5,103 nt of DNA. It comes from Nitrosomonas sp. GTDB taxonomy: Bacteria; Pseudomonadota; Gammaproteobacteria; Burkholderiales; Nitrosomonadaceae. Position numbers and translations under genes: made by a program. Under the pieces are notes generated by a model, which saw only the letters and a program-made list of their open reading frames with translations, was not told the origin of the DNA and did no database searches. Shown piece by piece: positions 1 to 5,103 of the stretch (position 1 is the first letter of the stretch; each line of letters begins with the position of its first letter). The stretch covers positions 1-5,103 of the forward strand of contig JAOULU010000138.1 of NCBI GenBank assembly GCA_029881855.1, given 5' to 3'.

Positions 1-1227
1 TCCGTCTCGATAAAGTACTGCAAACTGCACTAATACAATTTCCAGTTTTTTTGGGCTCAGCCCTAAAGCTTTCAACGCACCTTTTACCCGTGCAATATAA
101 CCGTGATGATCAGCACCCCAAATATTGATCAGTTGTTCAGAACCACGCTCAAATTTATTTAAATGATAAGCGATATCAGAAGCAAAATAAGTAAACTGCC
201 CATTCTCTCTTTGTACAACCCGATCTTTCTCGTCACCAAATTCAGTTGAACGGAACCAAGTAGCGCCATCTTGTTGATACAAAAAATTCTTCTCATCAAG
301 CAATTGTATTGCATGGGCCACAAGGCCATTATCAAATAATGACTGTTCTGAAAACCAAGTGTCAAACGCTACACCGAATTCCATCAAATCATTACGACAC
401 TCACCCAGTTGCTCTGTCAATACAAAGTTGTGAATATATGCATAATCCTCACCTAATATCTTCTTTGTATTGACAATAAGCCGATCTAATTGTTCATCTG
501 TATTAATAGCTGTCTCAAGTATGGTTGCATCCAAACCTTCGAGCAAATTATCCGCTTGATGTACATAACGTACACCGTGCGCTTGCTGTATCAATTGCGC
601 CATAACTTTAACATAGTCACCTTGATAGGCGTTTTCTGGGAATGGCACATGAATATCATTTAATTCTAAGTATCTTAACCAAGTTGAGAGCGCCAAAATA
701 TCCATCTGGCGACCAGCATCATTAACATAGTATTCACGCTTTACGGAGAAGCCCGCTGCCATCAAAATATTTGCAAGACTTGCTCCTATTGCAGCCCCTC
801 GCCCATGACCAACATGTAGTGGCCCTGTGGGGTTTGCAGAAACAAATTCCACTTGTATTTTTTTTCCTTGCCCAAATTCACTGGTTCCAAATTTACTACC
901 ATTTTTAAATATATATTGCAGATAATCTTGTTTTGCCGCTTGTGTAAGAAACAGATTAATAAATCCTGCACCAGCAATTTCCACTTTTTCCAGATAAGGC
1001 GAAGGCGCCATTGCATCAATCACCAAACTCGCAATTTCACGCGGATTCTTTCGCATTGGTTTTGCCAATTGCATAGCGAGATTGCACGAATAGTCGCCAT
1101 GAGCAGCTTGCTTAGTACGTGCCATCTCAACCTGAAATGACGTGCCCGGCATGGTAACTGTGCTGGCAGCCTGATGTAATAATTCAGAAAAATGGGTTTT
1201 AAAGTTTGGTTTGTCTGGCAAATTCAT
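1..1227 (-). CDS. argS: Arginyl-tRNA synthetase, N-terminal 409 residues (C-terminus beyond left edge)
   Basis: Cytoplasmic class I synthetase that attaches arginine to tRNA-Arg using ATP. The frame is open from an ATG at 1225-1227 to position 1 with no stop, giving 409 residues; family members are about 560-590, so roughly 170 C-terminal residues lie outside the window. In order: an N-terminal tRNA-binding (Add1-type) domain at about 1-110 containing HGDYSCNLAMQLAKP (43-57); the ATP-binding HIGH signature in ANPTGPLHVGHGRGAA (131-146, HVGH at 138-141); NDAGRQ (169-174); YFASDIAYHLNKFERG (347-362); and GADHHGYIARVKGAL (371-385). The KMSKS-like loop and the DALR anticodon-binding domain are expected beyond the edge. 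The start gives the usual N-terminus, although no clear Shine-Dalgarno precedes it (an A-rich AAAAAAGTATCA leader). It lies 79 bases after rlmB on the same strand, probably the last gene seen of the rnr-rlmB-argS operon. A weak internal promoter in the gap cannot be excluded. The identification is secure. Confidence 0.96.
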   Translation of the reverse strand, partial: MNLPDKPNFKTHFSELLHQAASTVTMPGTSFQVEMARTKQAAHGDYSCNLAMQLAKPMRKNPREIASLVIDAMAPSPYLEKVEIAGAGFINLFLTQAAKQDYLQYIFKNGSKFGTSEFGQGKKIQVEFVSANPTGPLHVGHGRGAAIGASLANILMAAGFSVKREYYVNDAGRQMDILALSTWLRYLELNDIHVPFPENAYQGDYVKVMAQLIQQAHGVRYVHQADNLLEGLDATILETAINTDEQLDRLIVNTKKILGEDYAYIHNFVLTEQLGECRNDLMEFGVAFDTWFSEQSLFDNGLVAHAIQLLDEKNFLYQQDGATWFRSTEFGDEKDRVVQRENGQFTYFASDIAYHLNKFERGSEQLINIWGADHHGYIARVKGALKALGLSPKKLEIVLVQFAVLYRDG

Positions 1228-1306
1228 ATTGATACTTTTTTACTTTTAAATTGCTTAATTAGATAACAGAAAGTTTAATCATAGACAATGCAGCGCATTA
1301 GCAGCA

Positions 1307-2050
1307 TCACTTTTTATCGATGATTTGACGATAGGTTTCAAAAAGGCAAATGCCCGCACTCACTGAAACATTTAGGCTTTCAACACTACCTAACATAGGT
1401 ATGCGAACAAGCTGATCACAAGTTTCTCGGGTCAACCGGCGCAAACCTTTTCCTTCCGAACCCAACACCCACGCAATCGGGCCTTTAAGGGTGACGTTTA
1501 TAAGGTCAGTATCTGCATCATCTGAAGTGCCGACAACCCAGATATCTCGCTCTTTCAATTGTCTCAAAGTTCGTGCCAAGTTAGTCACTATGATATAAGG
1601 AATCGTATCAGCTGCTCCACTAGCTACCTTATGAACCGTTGCTGTAAGCCCCACTGCTCGATCCTTAGGCGCAATGACAGCATGCACACCAAAGGCATCT
1701 GCCACACGCAAACAAGCACCAAGATTATGTGGATCTTGAATACCATCTAAAACCAACAATTTTGCCGGTTCAGTCAACGTATCCAAAACGTCATAAATAT
1801 CCACATAACTACGTGACGTATCAATTTTTGCTGCCACACCTTGATGGCGGCAGCTACCTGCCATACTTGTAAGCCTCTGAGGCTCAGAAGAAATCAGATG
1901 AATTTTCTGAGACTCGGCAAGTTTAATTAAACCACGAATGCGCTGATCACTGCGAGTCGCATCAATATATATTTCTTTTATACTATCGGGATTTTGCCGC
2001 AAACGACTGGTGACGGCATGAAAGCCAAAAATAAGGCGGGTACTGGACAT
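1307..2050 (-). CDS. rlmB: 23S rRNA (guanosine-2251-2'-O)-methyltransferase RlmB
   Basis: SPOUT-family (TrmH/SpoU) enzyme that uses S-adenosylmethionine to 2'-O-methylate G2251 in the P-loop of 23S rRNA during large-subunit assembly. It has 247 residues, close to the 243 of E. coli RlmB. An N-terminal substrate-binding domain (about 1-75, beginning LIFGFHAV) is followed by the knotted methyltransferase domain (about 95-245). The three family motifs are present: motif 1 [16 protein letters not shown] (106-121, with N109 and R115), motif 2 LGSEGKGLR (196-204, with E199) and motif 3 [17 protein letters not shown] (222-238, with N227). Activity is therefore expected. The ATG at 2048-2050 gives the standard N-terminus; the leader has only a weak AAAGAA in place of a good Shine-Dalgarno. 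It lies 58 bases after rnr on the same strand, as in E. coli, and probably shares its transcript. A paralogous TrmH-type tRNA methyltransferase is the main alternative, but the N-terminal domain and the rnr neighbour favour RlmB. Confidence 0.95.
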   Translation of the reverse strand: MSSTRLIFGFHAVTSRLRQNPDSIKEIYIDATRSDQRIRGLIKLAESQKIHLISSEPQRLTSMAGSCRHQGVAAKIDTSRSYVDIYDVLDTLTEPAKLLVLDGIQDPHNLGACLRVADAFGVHAVIAPKDRAVGLTATVHKVASGAADTIPYIIVTNLARTLRQLKERDIWVVGTSDDADTDLINVTLKGPIAWVLGSEGKGLRRLTRETCDQLVRIPMLGSVESLNVSVSAGICLFETYRQIIDKK

Positions 2051-2108
2051 TATTCTTTACAGGTAGGAAGGAACATCAATGCGTCAATCGAATATTGTAA
2101 AACAATTT

Positions 2109-4331
2109 TTACTTTTTAAGCGCTTTCTTACGTTTGACTTTAGTTGGTTTTGTATTCTCATCAGCTAATACAAAATCAATTTTGGTGGTTTCCAAATCAA
2201 CCCGCACCAATTTAATCGTCAGTCTATCGCCAAGACGATATTGCTTACCGCTACGCTCACCTAATAAAACATGTTTACTGGCATCAAAATGAAAATAATC
2301 ACTGGGCAATTCTGAAATATGCACAAGTCCTTCCACATAGACATTATCCAACGCAACAAATAAACCAAATCCAGTCACACTACTGATCACCCCCTCAAAA
2401 CACTCTCCGATCCTATCTTGCATATAAAAGCACTTCAGCCATGCCTCTACATCGCGTGTTGCTTCATCTGCACGTCGTTCTGTTTGTGAACAGTGTTTAC
2501 CCAATGCATGCCAGTCACCAGGGATGTATTTTTTGCCCTTCAGAACAGCTTTTATTGCACGGTGAATAAGTAAATCAGGATAACGCCGTATTGGGGAGGT
2601 AAAATGCGTATAGGCATCATAAGCTAAACCAAAATGACCGCTGACTTCAGGGCTGTAATACGCTTGCTGCAAAGATCTTAACATAACCGTTTGCAGTAAT
2701 TGTGCATCAGGCCTATCTTTAATTTTAAGCAATGTTTGCGCATAATCTTTGGCACCCGGTTTTTTCCCACCACTCAATTGTATGCCAAATTCTTTCAGAA
2801 AATTTCGCAACGCATCCAGTTTATCAGGTGAAGGGCTCTCATGAACGCGATAAAGTGTTGTTTGCTCATTTTTTTGCAAAAAATCAGCAGCACAGACATT
2901 AGCTGCCAGCATACATTCTTCAATTAATCGGTGTGCTTCATTACGTTGTACGGGCTCAATCTTCTCGATTTTCCCTTGGTCATTAAATAGCATTTGGGTT
3001 TCAATGGTCTCAAAATCAATTGCACCACGCCTCTTACGTGCTTTAAGCAACGATTTAAATAGCTTGTAGATTAATTGTATATGTGGCAAAAGTTTGGGAT
3101 ATTGCTTGGCTTCCTGACCTCTTGGGTTATCTAACATTGCAGCAACTTTGTTATATGTCAGACGCGCATGCGAACGCATGATTGCCGGATAAAAAACATA
3201 ATCAATAACCTCGCCATTTGCTTTGAATTGAATCTCACACACCATACAAAGGCGATTCTTATTCGGATTAAGAGAACACAGATTGTTGGAAAGTACCTCG
3301 GGTAACATGGGGATAACACGCCGTGGAAAATAAACCGAATTGCCTCGATTAAATGCCTCTTTATCAATTGCATCAGTGGGTTTCACATAGTGGCTGACAT
3401 CAGCAATAGCAACATATAACCGATATCCTTTGCCATCTTCACCATTTGATTCACAGTACACAGCGTCATCAAAATCACGGGCTGTTTCATTATCAATTGT
3501 AACCAGTGGCAAATGACAAATATCTTTACGACCCACATGTTGTTTTTTTATTACACTAGCAGGGAATTTATCTACAATCTTTTTAACTTCAGATGGAAAC
3601 TCATAAGGAAGGTCATGTTTGCGCAAAGCAATATCAATTTCCATACCTGGTGAAAAATAATCGCCTAATATCTCAATGACATGACCAATGGGTTGCGTAT
3701 GCTTATTAGGTTGTTGAATAATCTCTACAATAACAACCTGTCCTGCACTAGCCTTTAAAGCATGTTCCTTAGGTATCAAAATATCCTGGCTAAGACGTTT
3801 ATTCTCAGCGACCACAAACAAAATACCGTGATCAACATGTAGGCGCCCTACCACCCTAGTATTGGCATTCTCTAGAACTTCTACGATTACACCTTCGCGA
3901 CGCCCACGCCGATCCAAACCAGTTTCTCGGATTAAGACACGGTCACCATGTAACGCTTTATGCATTTCTTTGGCGCTTAAAAACAGATCACCACTATCAT
4001 CATCCGGTATCAAAAAACCAAATCCATCCGCATGACCTTGTACCCTACCTTTAATTAAATCCAATTTTTCCATCACGCAAAGATCACCTTTACGATTACG
4101 AAAAATCTGACCCTCACGAATCATAGCCGCTAATCTGCGGCTAAACACTTCATATTCTTTCTTGGTAATGCCCAACAAATCCTGCAACATTTTCTCAGCA
4201 GTCGGAATACCCTGCTTTTTTAGAATTTGCAAAACAAATTCTCTGCTTGGCAAAGGTGTCTCATAACGTGTTTTTTCCCGTTCTAAATAAGGATCCTGAC
4301 TGCGTAGTTTTTGATTTTTCTTAATTGACAA
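2109..4331 (-). CDS. rnr: Ribonuclease R (3'-5' exoribonuclease, RNB family)
   Basis: Processive hydrolytic 3'-5' exoribonuclease that degrades structured RNA, defective rRNA and tRNA and, with tmRNA, stalled messages. Domains of the 740-residue protein: a winged-helix-like N-terminus (about 28-88); two cold-shock RNA-binding domains (about 93-136, with GRVQGHADGFGFLIPD at 95-110, and about 155-222); the RNB catalytic domain (about 268-595); and an S1 domain (about 641-725, with GFGLFVALDNVYVEGLVHIS at 654-673). Catalytic Mg-binding aspartates are seen in TIDNETARDFDDAV as D280, D286, D288 and D289, the spacing found in RNase II/R. NRGNSVYFPRRVIPMLPEVL (328-347) and HFTSPIRRYPDLLIHR (576-591) are also intact. 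The start codon is TTG (4329-4331): an in-frame TAG lies five codons upstream and the first in-frame ATG is at residue 48, inside the N-terminal domain. The lysine-rich tail after S1 is only about 15 residues, against a much longer tail in the 813-residue E. coli enzyme. It is the probable first gene of the rnr-rlmB-argS operon. Confidence 0.97.
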   Translation of the reverse strand: MSIKKNQKLRSQDPYLEREKTRYETPLPSREFVLQILKKQGIPTAEKMLQDLLGITKKEYEVFSRRLAAMIREGQIFRNRKGDLCVMEKLDLIKGRVQGHADGFGFLIPDDDSGDLFLSAKEMHKALHGDRVLIRETGLDRRGRREGVIVEVLENANTRVVGRLHVDHGILFVVAENKRLSQDILIPKEHALKASAGQVVIVEIIQQPNKHTQPIGHVIEILGDYFSPGMEIDIALRKHDLPYEFPSEVKKIVDKFPASVIKKQHVGRKDICHLPLVTIDNETARDFDDAVYCESNGEDGKGYRLYVAIADVSHYVKPTDAIDKEAFNRGNSVYFPRRVIPMLPEVLSNNLCSLNPNKNRLCMVCEIQFKANGEVIDYVFYPAIMRSHARLTYNKVAAMLDNPRGQEAKQYPKLLPHIQLIYKLFKSLLKARKRRGAIDFETIETQMLFNDQGKIEKIEPVQRNEAHRLIEECMLAANVCAADFLQKNEQTTLYRVHESPSPDKLDALRNFLKEFGIQLSGGKKPGAKDYAQTLLKIKDRPDAQLLQTVMLRSLQQAYYSPEVSGHFGLAYDAYTHFTSPIRRYPDLLIHRAIKAVLKGKKYIPGDWHALGKHCSQTERRADEATRDVEAWLKCFYMQDRIGECFEGVISSVTGFGLFVALDNVYVEGLVHISELPSDYFHFDASKHVLLGERSGKQYRLGDRLTIKLVRVDLETTKIDFVLADENTKPTKVKRKKALKK

Positions 4332-4352
4332 AACAGTGATTTCCTATAGAAT
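4325..4352 (+). promoter_or_regulatory. Sigma-70-type promoter of tRNA-Leu
   Basis: A perfect -35 box TTGACA (4325-4330) is followed by a 16-base spacer and a -10 box TAGAAT (4347-4352, five of six matches to TATAAT). Directly after it comes TACGCG, a GC-rich discriminator of the kind seen at stable-RNA promoters under stringent control. Transcription would start near 4358-4360, about 28 bases before the mature tRNA. The -35 box covers two bases of the divergent rnr start codon, and the -10 box lies just beside the rnr ribosome binding site. Promoter strength and stringent control are inferred from these matches alone. Confidence 0.65.
4342..4345 (-). promoter_or_regulatory. Ribosome binding site of rnr (AGGA)
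   Basis: On the minus strand the sequence AGGAAATCACTGTT runs directly into the TTG start codon of rnr. The AGGA core sits 10 bases before it, slightly long but workable spacing. Together with the in-frame TAG that overlaps this site (4344-4346), it supports initiation at TTG and leaves no room for a longer protein. No competing ATG or GTG lies nearby in frame. Confidence 0.55.
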
Positions 4353-4387
4353 TACGCGTTTTCCAGCGTCCAGGTTTGGATGCTAGC

Positions 4388-4472
4388 GCCCAGATGGCGG
4401 AATTGGTAGACGCGCATGGTTCAGGTCCATGTGCCTTCGGGTGTGGAGGTTCGAGTCCTCTTCTGGGCACCA
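4388..4472 (+). tRNA. tRNA-Leu (anticodon CAG)
   Basis: An 85-base class II tRNA that reads CUG codons. The acceptor stem is GCCCAGA (4388-4394) paired with TCTGGGC (4462-4468), followed by A73 and an encoded CCA (4470-4472). The D-arm holds GGCGGAATTGGTAGACGC. The anticodon stem CATGG/CCATG (4415-4419 and 4427-4431) encloses the loop TTCAGGT with anticodon CAG at 4422-4424. The long variable arm TGCCTTCGGGTGT (4432-4444) is typical of tRNA-Leu, and the T-arm has stem GGAGG/CCTCT (4445-4449 and 4457-4461) with loop TTCGAGT. All stems pair, with one G-T at the outer T-stem pair. It is transcribed divergently from rnr. The AT-rich tract beyond its 3' end carries a gene remnant, consistent with use as an integration site, but no duplicated 3' end (att repeat) is present in this window. 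Confidence 0.98.
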
Positions 4473-4578
4473 TGCATGAGAAACAACTTGCTGATATTCA
4501 AGCAACTATTAATTTCCATAAGAACTCCTGTACCAAAGACTATACCAATAAAAGAGTTACTGTTGCTTTTTCACGGTC

Positions 4579-4603
4579 ATATTGCTTAAAACCTAAGCAA
4601 TAT
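4579..4603. repeat. Perfect 10-bp inverted repeat with 5-base loop
   Basis: ATATTGCTTA (4579-4588) and TAAGCAATAT (4594-4603) are exact reverse complements separated by AAACC. The stem has only two G-C pairs and is not followed by a T-run on either strand, so it is not a standard intrinsic terminator. It could still be a transcript-end stem for the tRNA-Leu unit, a protein-binding site, or one copy of a dispersed small repeat; the sequence does not decide between these. Confidence 0.7.
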
Positions 4604-4722
4604 ACTAGGAAGATTCAATCACAAAGACTTATACCACATTAGCTGACTCAAACATATTACCTATATAAGACCTAAAAGAAAATAAACAAGCACGCTTGAG
4701 CCTCACCCAGTACAAAATTTAA

Positions 4723-4746
4723 CCTCACGCCCTACCTCACGCCCTA
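4723..4746. repeat. Tandem duplication of a 12-bp unit (CCTCACGCCCTA x2)
   Basis: Two identical, directly adjacent copies occupy 4723-4734 and 4735-4746. A related, degenerate CCTCACCCAGTA lies just upstream at 4701-4712. The unit is more GC-rich than its surroundings. It resembles a very short minisatellite or a slippage product in non-coding DNA; no function is evident. Confidence 0.75.
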
Positions 4747-4781
4747 AATATCCCCACCAAACCCAAAAGCAATAAGATGCT

Positions 4782-5045
4782 TTAATTTATATCCAGTCTT
4801 GGCAAATTCTTCACAATCTTCATTGTTTCAATGACTCACAGTAATCACACGTTGAAATAATTTTAATGGGTAGGATGCATCATGCATGGTTTTGGTTGCC
4901 CATAGGCTGGCATCGTTGACGATTCCGCTTTTTTGTCGGTTGTGACTGCTTGACGTTCCATGACCCATTCTAGGGCTGGTTTGCCATTTATCACATAATC
5001 ACAGGCTTCTATGGATCGGTGGAAACTGAACTCCGATCTTAACAA
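4782..5045 (-). pseudogene. Decayed C-terminal remnant of a type ISP-like restriction-modification/helicase protein
   Basis: Read on the minus strand, three successive frames join into one recognisable C-terminal end. Frame one gives EACDYVINGKPALEWVMERQ (from about 5009) and AVTTDKK. After the six-A run at 4929-4934 the match moves to a second frame: SGIVNDASLWATKTM, then YPLKLFQRVITVS. At 4833-4836 it moves again to ETMKIVKNLPRLDIN with a TAA stop at 4782-4784. From memory this is the conserved tail (Y-V-x-N-G-K-x-A-L-E-W, S-G-I-V-N-D, R-V-I-T-V-S, E-T-M-K-I-V) of very large single-chain restriction-modification or helicase-methylase proteins of the type ISP/LlaGI kind, where the C-terminal domain recognises the DNA target. 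A one-base loss in the A-run and a one-base gain in the serine codon explain both shifts. Nothing upstream is open: all three minus-strand frames carry stops within 5026-5103, so the helicase, nuclease and methylase parts are gone or broken. The position of the original C-terminus is preserved. The exact family is inferred. Confidence 0.75.
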
Positions 5046-5103
5046 ATTGTATTAATTGAGCTTATACATTTCACATGTTGCATGTTACTACTAAACGATA
5101 GTG
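5046..5103. other. Right-edge sequence without coding signal
   Basis: These 58 bases would hold the preceding part of the restriction-enzyme remnant if it were continuous. The frame that holds the EACDYV segment has a TAA at 5052-5054 and further stops nearer the edge, another frame has TGA and TAA within 5046-5103, and the third reaches a TAA just left of 5046. No recognisable family motif is visible. The stretch is either an internal deletion junction or too degraded to identify. Confidence 0.4.

Larger units (their letters stand above)
4473..4781. other. Gene-free AT-rich spacer downstream of tRNA-Leu
   Basis: This 309-base stretch shows no credible protein gene on either strand; the open frames are short and lack recognisable motifs. 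It contains a perfect inverted repeat, a tandem 12-bp duplication and an imperfect nested pairing (AAGCAAC at 4500-4506 with GTTGCTT at 4562-4568, enclosing AACTC at 4523-4527 with GAGTT at 4554-4558). The nested pairing ends in a run of five T (4567-4571) and could be a poor tRNA terminator, but its 55-base loop makes that doubtful. The composition is more AT-rich than the flanking genes, in keeping with decayed accessory DNA. Confidence 0.6.

Noticed and set aside
159..1140. Other open frames on both strands inside argS.
   Set aside because: They lie wholly within the well-conserved argS reading frame and show no protein-like motifs.
1228..1306. Possible promoter ahead of argS (TTGTCT, 17-base spacer, TATCTA on the minus strand).
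   Set aside because: The boxes match consensus poorly (four and three of six), which is expected by chance in AT-rich DNA; operon transcription explains argS expression.
1559..1750. Plus-strand 63-codon frame inside rlmB.
   Set aside because: Antisense shadow of the conserved RlmB frame, Ser/Cys-rich, with no motif.
3158..3373. Minus-strand 71-codon frame inside rnr.
   Set aside because: Shifted frame within the RNB catalytic domain coding sequence; no independent coding evidence.
4432..4530. Minus-strand ATG with a good AGGAG about five bases upstream (MEINSCLNISKLFL...).
   Set aside because: The frame is about 30 codons and runs into the antisense of tRNA-Leu before stopping; no family resemblance, so a chance Shine-Dalgarno is more likely.
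4500..4571. Intrinsic terminator for tRNA-Leu (AAGCAAC/GTTGCTT stem followed by TTTTT).
   Set aside because: The stem is 7 bp with a 55-base loop and few G-C pairs, so it is too weak to call as a terminator; it is described only under the spacer.
4376..4642. Plus-strand open frame of 88 codons running through tRNA-Leu (MAELVDAHGSGPC...).
   Set aside because: This is a well-known artefact of translating a tRNA-Leu gene; the first third is the tRNA itself and the rest has no recognisable motif.
4863..5045. A free-standing 60-residue minus-strand protein.
   Set aside because: Only its first half matches a conserved family segment; the match continues in another frame after an A6 run, so this is a piece of a pseudogene, not a small gene.

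Overview
The window reads as a stretch of ordinary proteobacterial chromosome with a small decayed accessory patch at its right end. The three protein-coding genes look betaproteobacterial by motif style and gene order, and the AT-leaning composition (low-to-mid 40s % GC by eye) would suit a Nitrosomonas-like or methylophile lineage. That placement is inference from memory; no search was run.

Positions 1-4331 hold three genes on the minus strand, transcribed right to left: rnr (RNase R), rlmB (23S rRNA Gm2251 2'-O-methyltransferase) and argS (arginyl-tRNA synthetase, cut by the left window edge). The gaps are 58 and 79 bases with no convincing terminator, so they probably form one operon. All three gene products serve RNA quality control and translation: RNase R degrades structured RNA and defective rRNA/tRNA, RlmB modifies the peptidyl-transferase P-loop of 23S rRNA, and ArgRS charges tRNA-Arg. 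The rnr-rlmB pairing is also known from E. coli.

Positions 4325-4472 form a compact divergent junction. A tRNA-Leu(CAG) gene with encoded CCA lies on the plus strand, and its strong-looking promoter (TTGACA, 16-base spacer, TAGAAT, GC-rich ACGCG discriminator) overlaps the TTG start codon of rnr and abuts its ribosome binding site.

Positions 4473-5103, downstream of the tRNA, hold no intact gene. The stretch has a perfect 10-bp inverted repeat, a tandem 12-bp duplication and, on the minus strand, a frameshifted remnant of the extreme C-terminus of a large type ISP-like restriction-modification/helicase protein. This fits the 3' side of a tRNA gene acting as an insertion site for defence islands that have since decayed. 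I see no intact novel system here; the most noteworthy items are the pseudogene and the overlapped tRNA-Leu/rnr control region.
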